Shown: piece after piece, positions 8,708 through 15,832 of the stretch
Layout of the letters: the number at the start of each line of letters is the position of its first letter
Numbering within the stretch: the first letter of the stretch is position 1
Source: a virus
IMG/VR virus record: IMGVR_UViG_3300044535_000835
Span: 1-28,462 of that record
Reading direction: 5' to 3' (one strand)
DNA: 28,462 nucleotides
Translations under genes and position numbers: made by a program
The notes under the pieces: model-generated
What the model was told of the DNA's origin: nothing
Seen by the model: only the letters and a program-made list of their open reading frames with translations
Database searches by the model: none

Positions 8708-9880
8708 ATGGACGTACCACTGAACTCTCCGCTGACCAATCCGGCGTCGCAGCCTGATTTTGGCAATTCGATTCTCGACGCATTCAATCGCATGGGAGCC
8801 GAAGCCGATGAGGGCATATCGACTCCGGTTACCGAGGAGCCTAAGAAAGCTGCAACGCCTGCGGCATCCGAAACGACCAAGCCAACCAGCAAGTCCGAGA
8901 AGGACATCGAGCGTTTGTTTGGTTCTTCAAAGAAGCAGGCTACCGCCGCCGCCGAGGTTCCGACTTCTACGGACGCTGATTCCGATATCCCCGAGACAAT
9001 CAAGTCTACGAAGGCCGCTGACGCGTTCCGCAAGATCAAGGAGGAGAAGGCGCAGTTGGCCAAGCAACTGGACGAGCTTAAAGCTGGCAAGACCGCTAAT
9101 CCGAACTTTGAGTCGCAGCTCAAGACCTTGCAGGAGGAGCGTGACGCGCTTTCTGAGCGTGTTCGATTGCTCGACATCGAGCGTCACCCTGAGTTCGTTA
9201 AGAAGTATGAGGGCAAGATCAATGGCGTCTTTGAATCGGTGAAGGGTCTTGTCGGCACCGATGGAGAACGGCTTGTTGGCCTACTCAAGTCGCCCGAGAG
9301 CGATTACCGCAACTCGCAGATCGACGACATCGTTGACGGTCTTTCGCCGTCCAAGAAAGCCAAGCTCGGCGCGCTGATCGTTCGCTACGACGAGATTAAC
9401 GGCGAGAAAGCGGCGGAGATGTCCGAGGCTAAGTCCGATTACGACGCCATCATCTCGAAGTATCAGCAGGACAACGAGCAGGGGACGAAGGCTGCATTGG
9501 AGTCGGCCAGTAAGACCTGGGCGAAGGTGAGCGAGAATGCTCGCGCTCTTGAAATATTCGAGCCGCGTGAGGGCGATGAGGAATGGAATGGTGAGCTGAA
9601 CCAGCGTCTCAGCCTCGCGCAGCAGATCTTCAACGGAGAGAACAGCGAAGAAGACCTCGCCAAGGCCGCTCTTTGGGCCGCTGCCGCACCGAAGTACCGC
9701 GAGCTTCTCTATTCTCAGGTTGAGGTAAACAAACGCCTACAAGCCGAACTGGCGAAGTACCGTGGCAGCGAGCCGGGAGTTAGCTCGAAGGCTGTCAGCG
9801 GTGGTTCTCGTCCTGCCAACACGAACAACGCCAAGAGCGAGGACTTCGTTGCGAGCGTTCTGAAGTCGTTAGGACGCTGA
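8708..9880 (+). CDS. putative scaffolding protein
   Basis: A 390-aa, highly charged and helical protein with a disordered Pro/Thr/Ala-rich N-terminus (1-100), a coiled coil (about 105-150, EEKAQLAKQLDELK then LQEERDALSERVRLL), an acidic middle and a basic, Gly/Ser-rich tail. This is the usual build of a phage internal scaffold, which directs capsid polymerisation around the portal. Its place after the portal agrees. No cysteines and few aromatics are seen. It is the last gene of the rightward virion block and is followed within about 20 bp by a terminator. The expected downstream capsid gene is absent on this strand; the candidate lies 4.7 kb on, inverted. Confidence 0.7.
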   Translation: MDVPLNSPLTNPASQPDFGNSILDAFNRMGAEADEGISTPVTEEPKKAATPAASETTKPTSKSEKDIERLFGSSKKQATAAAEVPTSTDADSDIPETIKSTKAADAFRKIKEEKAQLAKQLDELKAGKTANPNFESQLKTLQEERDALSERVRLLDIERHPEFVKKYEGKINGVFESVKGLVGTDGERLVGLLKSPESDYRNSQIDDIVDGLSPSKKAKLGALIVRYDEINGEKAAEMSEAKSDYDAIISKYQQDNEQGTKAALESASKTWAKVSENARALEIFEPREGDEEWNGELNQRLSLAQQIFNGENSEEDLAKAALWAAAAPKYRELLYSQVEVNKRLQAELAKYRGSEPGVSSKAVSGGSRPANTNNAKSEDFVASVLKSLGR

Positions 9881-9901
9881 GCCGCTGCGCTGGAAACAAA
9901 T

Positions 9902-9933
9902 ATCCCCCGATGGTTTCGAAGCCACCGGGGGAT
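9902..9933. terminator. bidirectional intrinsic terminator
   Basis: Imperfect inverted repeat ATCCCCCGATGG / CCACCGGGGGAT around a TTTCGAAG centre, giving a GC-rich stem with one A-C mismatch. On the plus strand it is followed by TTTGCTTT; on the minus strand by TATTTGTTT. It lies between the scaffold gene and the 3' end of the converging minus-strand lysis block, the expected site for a two-way terminator. Confidence 0.85.
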
Positions 9934-9944
9934 TTTGCTTTGAA

Positions 9945-10091
9945 TTATTTGCGGTAAGGACCGCTTCCGCTCGGAACCGGCTTTGGCTGAGGCCGAACAG
10001 GCGGCTTGGGAGGCGGCGACTGTTTGTAAGGTCCGCTTCCGCTAGGTCGTGAGAGAGGCGGTGAACCTTTGTAAGGTGCGTTATGGCTCAT
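9945..10091 (-). CDS. 48-aa Pro/Gly-rich miniprotein with GSGPY repeats
   Basis: A 48-residue protein, about one third proline, with NAPYKGS followed by two copies of SGSGPY(K/R). The DNA carries the matching repeat (GTAAGG-CCGCTTCCGCT twice). Its ATG follows the stop of the lipoprotein gene with no gap, and AAAGGAG just upstream is a strong SD, which supports translation despite the small size. It is the last gene of the leftward block. There is no membrane segment. Function is unknown; a flexible Pro-rich linker or a lysis/virion accessory is possible. Confidence 0.65.
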   Translation of the reverse strand: MSHNAPYKGSPPLSRPSGSGPYKQSPPPKPPVRPQPKPVPSGSGPYRK

Positions 10092-10331
10092 TTACTCCTT
10101 TGGCAGTGCATACCAACCGTCATGGATGGTAATTCGGTTCTTACTACGCACCGTTTTGCCGCTGGCGTCAACAGTCCAGACCTTGGCCTTAACGCTCTCA
10201 GCGAGGCGTACAGGCTCACCGTGGGGGACGTAAATCACTCGGCTCGCGCAGCTCATGCTCATGCTGGCGAACACGATCCAGAAGACCGCGCTTAAGATCC
10301 GGTTGTTTCTTGGCGTCTTCACTTGAGACAT
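10092..10331 (-). CDS. small lipoprotein, putative outer spanin-like
   Basis: A 79-aa protein with a basic N-terminus (KTPRNNR), a hydrophobic stretch (LSAVFWIVFASM) and a lipobox-like SMSC, placing the lipidated Cys at residue 28. The mature part has HGEPVRLAE, VKAKVWT and a C-terminal IHDGWYALP, a pattern seen in small phage lipoproteins next to holin genes. It would be exported and anchored in a membrane. The start lies inside the upstream 59-aa frame, recalling nested Rz/Rz1 genes. The mature part is not Pro-rich as many Rz1 proteins are, so spanin function is inference; lipoprotein status is likelier. Confidence 0.75.
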   Translation of the reverse strand: MSQVKTPRNNRILSAVFWIVFASMSMSCASRVIYVPHGEPVRLAESVKAKVWTVDASGKTVRSKNRITIHDGWYALPKE

Positions 10332-10395
10332 CCTGCTTCGTCAGCGCATGAAGCCAGATGACCAGCTTCATCACCAAGTCGGCCAGAAAGTTCAT
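10216..10395 (-). CDS. 59-aa overlapping frame, possible inner spanin-like protein
   Basis: An open frame starting by ATGA overlap with the holin-like gene. Residues 1-20 (NFLADLVMKLVIWLHALTK) are hydrophobic or amphipathic; the rest is charged and helical. It is the only frame covering 10332-10391 between the holin and lipoprotein genes, and its 3' two thirds overlap the lipoprotein gene in another frame. At 59 aa it is short for an inner spanin, and the end (LREPSDLRPPR) may be a read-out of the overlapping gene. Translation is plausible, function open. Confidence 0.5.
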   Translation of the reverse strand: MNFLADLVMKLVIWLHALTKQDVSSEDAKKQPDLKRGLLDRVRQHEHELREPSDLRPPR

Positions 10396-10583
10396 TCAGC
10401 TTTCGGAGCGTCAGACTTCGCCGCCTTCTTGTTATTGAAGATCGACCAAGCGACGCCAATGATGCTCACGGTAGCACCGGCAAGTTCAGCGACTTGATCG
10501 GCACTAGCCAAGCCTTTGGCGACGAGGAAGCCACCAGCGGCGGAGAGAAGATGGCGAATGAGAGAGGTAAGATTGGGGTTCAT
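10392..10583 (-). CDS. holin-like small membrane protein (Pam3-gp28-like)
   Basis: A 63-aa protein with two hydrophobic segments, HLLSAAGGFLVAKG (about 11-26) and LAGATVSIIGVAWSIF (about 34-49), and a charged Lys-rich tail. The N-terminal MNPNLTSLIRHLL and the WSIFNNKK ending resemble the small Pam3-gp28-type phage holins. A holin would form the inner-membrane lesion that times lysis. Its stop overlaps the next start, and its start overlaps the stop of another small membrane protein, so it belongs to a compact lysis cassette. The matching muramidase candidate is far away on the other strand. Confidence 0.7.
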   Translation of the reverse strand: MNPNLTSLIRHLLSAAGGFLVAKGLASADQVAELAGATVSIIGVAWSIFNNKKAAKSDAPKAE

Positions 10584-10762
10584 TTGAACTTTCGATACAG
10601 GTCGATGGCCTTGGATAGGCAGACGATAAAAGCAGTGACGGCACCGAACGCGAGCGATGCCGTCTTGAGGTTCGGGTCTGAGAAAACCGCGTTCCCGAGT
10701 ATTCCGATAACTGGCCCACTAGCAGCGGCAAACATGTCTCGCATGAAGTGGGATTCAGTCAT
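10580..10762 (-). CDS. small two-helix membrane protein, possible holin/antiholin partner
   Basis: A 60-aa protein with two hydrophobic segments (SGPVIGILGNAVF and ASLAFGAVTAFIVCL) and a basic C-terminus (KAIDLYRKFK). The size and topology match a second holin-type protein. Its stop overlaps the start of the Pam3-gp28-like gene by ATGA, so the two are translated together, as in holin/antiholin pairs. The family is not recognised with certainty. No clear SD precedes the start, and an in-frame Met at residue 7 is an alternative. Confidence 0.65.
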   Translation of the reverse strand: MTESHFMRDMFAAASGPVIGILGNAVFSDPNLKTASLAFGAVTAFIVCLSKAIDLYRKFK

Positions 10763-10773
10763 GGGATGATTTT

Positions 10774-10938
10774 CTACTTAGCGATTTCGATCTGCTGCGA
10801 GGACTTGGCGGCTTCCAGAATCAGGTCGGCCAGAGGTACTCCAACCTTTGCGTTCTGAAAACCGCCAGCTTTGATCGAGATATCGATGAGTTGCAGGAGG
10901 CTGTTAACTTGTTCGATGGTCAGCTCAATTTTAATCAT
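10774..10938 (-). CDS. 54-aa protein of unknown function
   Basis: A 54-residue protein starting MIKIELTIEQVNSLLQLID and continuing with a likely second helix (VGVPLADLILEAAKSSQQ). It looks like a small helical protein of the sort often found beside holin genes. The start overlaps the stop of the upstream gene by ATGA, and the frame ends 11 bp before the next start, which supports it as a gene. No signal peptide, membrane segment or motif is seen. Family unknown. Confidence 0.65.
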   Translation of the reverse strand: MIKIELTIEQVNSLLQLIDISIKAGGFQNAKVGVPLADLILEAAKSSQQIEIAK

Positions 10939-11360
10939 GCCGCCGAAGCATCGGAGACAGACGAATCGCTGGCAACCAAAACCGGCTCCACCTGAGGCAA
11001 CATCGGAGGCACGATCATCTCAGGCTCGGGCGGCGGCACCGGCGGCACCCACGGCAGCGGCAAACTCACCACCGGCGGGTCGATCTGGTTCTGGATCTGG
11101 AGCGAGACGTTCGCCTCAATCGCGCTCTGATCGACTCCGTTGGCGTAGCACCAGCTCAAGACCTGTTCCTGCGTGAGGTCTTCGTAAGGAGTGAACGAGC
11201 CACTCGGAGGAGCGAAGCTGCACGAGCCGTAACAAGTTCCGCTGAACGATTCCTGCGTGCCGTTGCATCGCCAGTCGGCGGTAATCACAACGTCCGTGAG
11301 ACTGCCTTCGGTCGGCTTAACGAGAAGGCGTTCGATGATCCAGACAATGGAGATGTTCAT
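10935..11360 (-). CDS. phage virion-associated protein, DUF7936-like
   Basis: A 141-aa protein. Residues 1-90 follow a pattern common in phages: WIIERLLVK, a VVITADWRC strand, TCYGSCSF, FTPYEDLTQEQVLSWCY and an Ala/Glu helix. These resemble the DUF7936-type proteins near tail fibre genes. The last 45 residues are Pro/Val-rich (PLPWVPPVPPPEPE) and probably disordered. It lies directly downstream of the S74 tail fibre gene (1 bp gap) and overlaps the next small gene. A tail or fibre accessory role fits the context; no biochemical function is known to me. Confidence 0.7.
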   Translation of the reverse strand: MNISIVWIIERLLVKPTEGSLTDVVITADWRCNGTQESFSGTCYGSCSFAPPSGSFTPYEDLTQEQVLSWCYANGVDQSAIEANVSLQIQNQIDPPVVSLPLPWVPPVPPPEPEMIVPPMLPQVEPVLVASDSSVSDASAA

Positions 11361-11361
11361 A

Positions 11362-12723
11362 TTAGGCGTTCTTCAGAGCGTTGACTTCAGCGGCCAGTTC
11401 CTGAATGGCTTTCACCAGCACAGGAATAAGGTCTTGGCGAACGGACTTGTAGGGAGCTTCGCCTTCAGGAGCAGGATCTTTCCACTCGTCGATGAGGTTC
11501 GGGAACACCTGCTCAAACTCCTGAGCGATGAAACCACGATCGCCTTTGATGTCCTTACCCTTACCGGCCTTCCAATCGAACTTGCGCGGCTTTAGAGCGA
11601 GAATCGCGCCGAGTCCAACGTCGATGTCTTGAATGTTTTCCTTCAGTCGCTGATCGGAGATTGCCGCGATAGTCGTGTTAGTGGCATTGATCGTTCCGTT
11701 CATTCCAACGTAGAACCGATAGGCAGCGGCTCCGGTGGAATACACGTTAAATGTGCTTTGAGCCGACACTGCGCTGGCCATCGTCGATGACGTTTCACCA
11801 GTCGATGTAGCTTGGAATCCAACGACGGTGGCGTTGGGCGACGTTTTAGTCACCAACAGATTCCCGCTCGCGTCGAGCGTCATCGCTGCCGATGAGAACG
11901 TCGTAATTGCGACGTTTGCAGTTCCAGAAGCCGCAACGTACCAAGAGTGAAGCCCTCCTTGGACGCTGTAGAATGTAGCGGCTCCGGTTCCTTTGTATTC
12001 CCAACGCGAATCAGTGTTGTCGAAGTAAGCGTTATGGGTGATACCGCCGCTGTAAGCAGCGAGAGCATTTGAACCAATGTCGATTGCTTTTACAGCAGCA
12101 AGCCACGCACTCGGCGTAACCCCCACGCCCAGCCCCGTGGAGTTGAGGGTCATGGCGGTGCCAGCGACTCCGCCGACGTTCGACCAAGTGGCTACACCGT
12201 CGGAAGCGATGCGATAACGCTCAGACAGCGTGACGCTTGCAGACGGGGTTGTATAAAACGCCAAATACGCAGGTGCGCTTGAAGCTGACCATGCAGCATC
12301 GGAATACGATTGAATTGACGCACCTTGAACATAAGTTGTTCCGGTGCTGTATGCGGAGAAATGGAGTCGGCTCAACTGTGTACCGACACTCGACGGAACA
12401 GTCTGTCGCGTTCCGTTAAAACCAGAAAACGAACCTCCCGTGGTTACAGTGATATCACCGTCAAGTACCTGCAAAGAACTGACAGGTGTCGCCGTCCCAA
12501 TACCCACCCGATTGAGCGTCGTGTCCACCTTCAACACGTTCGTATCCACCGTCAGATCGCCGGTGATGGTGGCGTTTCCCGGTACGACGATGTTATTGCC
12601 GCTCGGCCCGACAGCCGTGTACAGCTCGCTGAAGTTGCTGTTCGTGTACTGGAATGCCGTACGCAGCGGCGTTCCCGTTCCGTCATTCGGAGCTGCGCCT
12701 ACGTTAATCGTTTGCTGTGCCAT
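11362..12723 (-). CDS. tail fibre/spike with C-terminal S74 chaperone domain
   Basis: A 453-aa receptor-binding or fibre protein. The N-terminus (INVGAAPNDGTGTPLRTAF, then NFSELYTAV) is a widespread phage fibre attachment motif. The middle is Gly/Ser/Thr/Ala-rich and beta-helical in character. Residues 354-453 form an intramolecular chaperone of the endosialidase type (Peptidase_S74): SDQRLKENI, LALKPRKFDW, RGFIAQEFEQVFP and a helical end. Cleavage would fall between S356 and D357, releasing the chaperone after trimer folding. It is followed by a DUF7936-like gene and preceded by two small virion-type genes. Family assignment is strong; the receptor is unknown. Confidence 0.9.
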   Translation of the reverse strand: MAQQTINVGAAPNDGTGTPLRTAFQYTNSNFSELYTAVGPSGNNIVVPGNATITGDLTVDTNVLKVDTTLNRVGIGTATPVSSLQVLDGDITVTTGGSFSGFNGTRQTVPSSVGTQLSRLHFSAYSTGTTYVQGASIQSYSDAAWSASSAPAYLAFYTTPSASVTLSERYRIASDGVATWSNVGGVAGTAMTLNSTGLGVGVTPSAWLAAVKAIDIGSNALAAYSGGITHNAYFDNTDSRWEYKGTGAATFYSVQGGLHSWYVAASGTANVAITTFSSAAMTLDASGNLLVTKTSPNATVVGFQATSTGETSSTMASAVSAQSTFNVYSTGAAAYRFYVGMNGTINATNTTIAAISDQRLKENIQDIDVGLGAILALKPRKFDWKAGKGKDIKGDRGFIAQEFEQVFPNLIDEWKDPAPEGEAPYKSVRQDLIPVLVKAIQELAAEVNALKNA

Positions 12724-12750
12724 AATCTATGTAAGGGGTTTCTTTCGGTC

Positions 12751-12960
12751 TTAGAAAAACTCGGTCATGTCCGCCGTGATGATCGTGCTGTCCGCACTTA
12801 TCACCGTGTTGTCCGCCGTGATATCGGCATTGCCGCCAAGCGTCGCCGCCTCCCAGAGTAGGCCAATCTCCAGCAGGTTCTTCTCGCGGTTGCTCTTGCA
12901 GGACGCGCCATACGCCTCCGCAATCAATGCCGCCGCTTGTTCGCAGGAGATGTTTGCCAT
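12751..12960 (-). CDS. small protein sharing an N-terminal domain with its upstream neighbour
   Basis: A 69-aa protein. Residues 1-40 (MANISCEQAAALIAEAYG, then a second helix) align with the start of the gene just upstream, sharing MA-I-C-A-LI-EA-C-S-E-L. The C-terminal part is a low-complexity ITADNTVISADSTIITAD run built on a short ADxTxI repeat. The start at 12960 lies 1 bp after the upstream stop; an earlier in-frame ATG at 12993 would overlap that gene and is less likely. It sits 27 bp upstream of the fibre gene. A virion or fibre accessory role is likely but unproven. Confidence 0.65.
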   Translation of the reverse strand: MANISCEQAAALIAEAYGASCKSNREKNLLEIGLLWEAATLGGNADITADNTVISADSTIITADMTEFF

Positions 12961-12961
12961 A

Positions 12962-13396
12962 TCAATGATCGGCCAAGATGAACCAAGCGACACCGTTTGA
13001 CATGATCGTCAAAGCATTCCATTGAGGAGTCAGCGTGTGAGTCGCCGCGCCGTCAATCGTCTCGCTCGCGTAGCCATCAACAATGACCGCATTCGCGCCG
13101 CTGTTGATGCGCTTGAAAGCGTAGATACGACCCGGAACCAGAGCGGCAGGCGGCAAGGTCATCGTAATCGCGCCAGCGGCGGCATCGCAGATGAGCAGAT
13201 AATCTCCGCTCACCACATTGCCGGTCGTCGTAACGCTCCGGTATGCGCCGCGCGTCGCGCCGCCACCCTGAAGATACGTCGCGATGCGATTCTCTAGCGC
13301 GAGCTTGGCCAGCTCGACCTCCCACGGAGAACGACATCCAAGCGATGCCGCCTCATTGATCAGCGTCTCCGCCTCATCGCATGTGATAATCGCCAT
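12962..13396 (-). CDS. virion-type protein with helical N-terminus and beta-rich C-domain
   Basis: A 144-aa protein. Residues 1-40 (MAIITCDEAETLINEAASLG and following) resemble the N-terminus of the next gene downstream. Residues 50-144 are beta-rich and resemble fibre or appendage modules: SVTTTGNVVSGDYLLICD, ITMTLPPAALVPGRIYAFK, ANAVIVDGY and a final WNALTIMSNGVAWFIL. The position between capsid-side genes and the tail fibre agrees with a structural role. The downstream gene begins right after its stop. No enzyme motif is seen. Confidence 0.7.
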   Translation of the reverse strand: MAIITCDEAETLINEAASLGCRSPWEVELAKLALENRIATYLQGGGATRGAYRSVTTTGNVVSGDYLLICDAAAGAITMTLPPAALVPGRIYAFKRINSGANAVIVDGYASETIDGAATHTLTPQWNALTIMSNGVAWFILADH

Positions 13397-13412
13397 ATCG
13401 TTTTCCTATTGG

Positions 13413-13694
13413 TTAGGCCATCGGGCCGCCACGACCGCGCTGCATCACCTCGGCGATGAAACCGCCGCCGCCCTCGGATTCCATCTCCTCGCCCTCCTCC
13501 TCCTCATAGCCACGCTCGGCCATCTTCTTGCCCTTCGACTTCTTCTCGTAGCCGGGGATAGCCATGCCATCAATCTCGATGAACTCAGCCTTGCCGTTCT
13601 TGCCGAGGACAATCGTCGCCATCGTCTGGAACGCTTCGCCTTCCTTCAAATTCTCGGGAATCTCAACGCCTTCGGGGAGAGTAAAACTCGGCAT
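13413..13694 (-). CDS. small acidic protein of unknown function
   Basis: A 93-aa protein starting MPSFTLPEGVEIPENLKEGEAF, with a short beta-type core (MATIVLGKNGKAEFIEIDG), a Lys-rich patch (KKSKGKKM) and then a strongly acidic Glu-rich run ending in a Gly-rich basic tail. It looks partly disordered. It lies between the HNH gene and the small virion-type genes, all on the minus strand, and was probably adjacent to the capsid gene before the HNH gene arrived. Family unknown. Confidence 0.65.
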   Translation of the reverse strand: MPSFTLPEGVEIPENLKEGEAFQTMATIVLGKNGKAEFIEIDGMAIPGYEKKSKGKKMAERGYEEEEGEEMESEGGGGFIAEVMQRGRGGPMA

Positions 13695-13724
13695 ACGGGG
13701 AGCATCAGATTATGAGGTGCGATG

Positions 13725-14492
13725 TCAAGGCATTACCGACTGCGGAACCTTGTCGCTCTTAATGAGGTTCTCCAACGCTTCCAATGGCTGAAGATTGGTC
13801 CAGTGACTCAAGCCTTTTACCTCATCGGAAGTACGACCGCTGGCCAACGGTATGCGATGATCAACATGCCAGTGCGAGCCGTAATTATCCCAAGTCATTC
13901 CGGGCTTAAACTGCCTCTCCAAATGCTCGCGCAGGAAATCGGGAGTGCAGCCGACAATCTCGAAGGTAGATCCGCGACGGGTCTTCTTGCTTCCAAGATA
14001 CGCACGGATTGAACCGCGAATTGCGTCCTTCAGTCGGAATATCGGATCTGAGCGACGTTTCTCGCGGAGTTTCTCCGTCAGCTTTGCGCGATGAACTTTG
14101 CCGTACTTTCTGGCCCAAGCTCTTGTTTTCTCGCGATTCGCGGCGCGGTACTCGTTCTTTTGCTTCTTCAGATGCTCGGCGTTTTCCTTTTGGTACTTTT
14201 TGTGAATCTCACGCATTTTTTCCCTATTGTTCGCGTAATATCCCCTAGCCGCTGCTTTGTAATACTCCGCATTCTTGAGATACTTTTCAGCCTGCTTCAC
14301 GCGGATTTTCTCAGCGTTGTCGGCTGTGTACTTGGCCAACCTCTCCTTATCAGCGGCCATCTTTTCGGCGAAACGCTCGGGCGTTAACCACTGATACCGC
14401 TTGTTTCCCTGCGGATCTTTCCAGGTGTAACCCCAGCAGACCATTCCATCCGATTCGCGTACGTCGCCACGTTTTGGTTCATATTGTTCCAT
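13725..14492 (-). CDS. HNH homing-type endonuclease
   Basis: A 255-aa protein. Residues 40-140 are Lys/Glu-rich helices with repeated NREKxR-type units (NNREKMREIHKKYQ and AANREKTRAWARKYG), typical of DNA-binding arms in phage HNH proteins. The catalytic region has HWHVDHRIPLAS and HWTNLQPLEALENLIKSDK, the H-D-H and N pattern of the HNH (His-Me finger) fold. The start at 14492 (MEQYEPKRGDV) is preferred; upstream in-frame Met codons run into the terminator hairpin. It lies after the capsid terminator, so it needs its own promoter or read-through. It looks like a free-standing selfish endonuclease. Confidence 0.85.
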   Translation of the reverse strand: MEQYEPKRGDVRESDGMVCWGYTWKDPQGNKRYQWLTPERFAEKMAADKERLAKYTADNAEKIRVKQAEKYLKNAEYYKAAARGYYANNREKMREIHKKYQKENAEHLKKQKNEYRAANREKTRAWARKYGKVHRAKLTEKLREKRRSDPIFRLKDAIRGSIRAYLGSKKTRRGSTFEIVGCTPDFLREHLERQFKPGMTWDNYGSHWHVDHRIPLASGRTSDEVKGLSHWTNLQPLEALENLIKSDKVPQSVMP

Positions 14493-14530
14493 GCGATGTA
14501 AAAATAGACGCATCGACTGAACGTGGCAAC

Positions 14531-14562
14531 AAAAAATCCGCAAGCCTTTCGACCTGCGGATT
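14531..14562 (-). terminator. intrinsic terminator after the capsid gene
   Basis: On the minus strand an AATCCGCA / TGCGGATT stem (8 bp) with a 12-nt loop is followed at once by a run of six T. It begins 22 bp after the capsid stop. The layout is that of a factor-independent terminator that would limit read-through from the highly expressed capsid gene into the HNH gene. Confidence 0.85.
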
Positions 14563-14583
14563 CTCGCGTATTTACTGGGCTTT

Positions 14584-15831
14584 TCAGCTACAAATGATCT
14601 GTGTCAGCGAGCCTGTGCAACGACGGAAGATAATCGTCATTCCTTGATTGGTGAACACTGGCTCCACGGCATGAACGAACTCAGCGTAGTGCTGACCCTT
14701 CTTCTCCAGAGGATCGGCGCAATCCACATCGAGCTTGTAGGCACCAGTCACCCACTGCCACTCGCCCATGTAGTTGGTCGGCTGCCAGCTCAAGTCACCA
14801 ACACGGTTCACGGGGCGAACGATATGGCTCTTGATGACGTACGGAGTCGGCACGAACGCACCCTCGTACAGGGCGGTCGTCCAGCTCGGGTTGACGCTGA
14901 ACACAGTACCCTTCGTGCCGGAGGTGCTGGTGAAGGGCTGGATGAGCGTGTACTTGCCGCCAGCATAGCTGAAGCGGGGCGGGAACAGATTCGGGATATG
15001 GCGGAAGTTCTTGATGACCCGATTCGCGCCAATCCGCTTGAGCAGCTCAGCACCCGGACCAGAACCCATATCGGCGAAACGCAGATCCTCGCGCAGCGCG
15101 GCATTGTTCTGAGCGATACGCTGGCTGGCCTCCATGCCGATGTAGAGCGGGAACACCGGGCCGTCGCTGGAGAAGCTGATGAAGCCGGAGCTATCAGGAT
15201 TCGTCGCGCCATTGCGGATCAGCGTGGCGGCGGCGACATCGAGCATCTCCTGCGTCAGCTCGGAGGTAGCCTGATTCAACGACTGACCAACGGAGCCGGT
15301 CTGAATCCAGGGCAGCTCGTTCACACCAGACGGAATCGTCTCCACCTGAGTGAAGGACGAGTCGGCCACCGCCTTGATGGCGTACTTGGCGAACATGTTC
15401 TGATAGCGAGTCTCCCAAGAACGCTGCGCGCGAATGGACAGCTTCTCAAGGTACACGCGGAGGAACGCCTCGACGCGATGGTCGAAGGTCAGATCGTCCT
15501 TACACAGGAGTGGACCTTTAAGGGCGAAACGCTCAGGACCCCAGGTGACAGCGTTATAGCCGACCGGAACGTCATTGTAGGTGACATCGCAAGCACCACC
15601 GTTATCGCCGGGGTTGCCGGACGCGAGGGTGATGGCCGACCACTCTTCAGCCGCAGTCGGCTCGATGGAGGTCGTGGTGAACGAGGTCTGGGTCAGACCG
15701 GTACCTTGTGGGTATTCGCCGCGCTCAATGAGGTTGAGCCACATCGAACGGTACGAGGCGCGTTTGTAAACGTCCTGCGCGAGCGACTCGGTAGCCACCG
15801 CGAAGGCGTTAAAGACATTGGGACAAGACAT
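14584..15831 (-). CDS. putative major capsid protein
   Basis: A 415-aa protein with the size and mixed alpha/beta composition of tailed-phage capsid proteins. The N-terminal helical part (FAVATESLAQDVYKRASYR) is followed by TGLTQTSFTTTSIEP, a long helix (VEAFLRVYLEKLSIRAQRSW), a central domain, and a C-terminal beta-rich end (TGAYKLDVDCADPLEKKG, then MTIIFRR). It stands alone with its own terminator, as expected for a highly expressed capsid gene. Its orientation is opposite to terminase, portal and scaffold, which is unusual. No SD is visible before the ATG. Identity rests on size, composition and context; a motif-level match was not possible. Confidence 0.75.
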   Translation of the reverse strand: MSCPNVFNAFAVATESLAQDVYKRASYRSMWLNLIERGEYPQGTGLTQTSFTTTSIEPTAAEEWSAITLASGNPGDNGGACDVTYNDVPVGYNAVTWGPERFALKGPLLCKDDLTFDHRVEAFLRVYLEKLSIRAQRSWETRYQNMFAKYAIKAVADSSFTQVETIPSGVNELPWIQTGSVGQSLNQATSELTQEMLDVAAATLIRNGATNPDSSGFISFSSDGPVFPLYIGMEASQRIAQNNAALREDLRFADMGSGPGAELLKRIGANRVIKNFRHIPNLFPPRFSYAGGKYTLIQPFTSTSGTKGTVFSVNPSWTTALYEGAFVPTPYVIKSHIVRPVNRVGDLSWQPTNYMGEWQWVTGAYKLDVDCADPLEKKGQHYAEFVHAVEPVFTNQGMTIIFRRCTGSLTQIICS

Positions 15832-15832
15832 G

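Noticed and set aside
13725-14492. Group I intron carrying the HNH gene
   Set aside because: No split host gene and no intron-like flanks; the neighbouring frames are complete.
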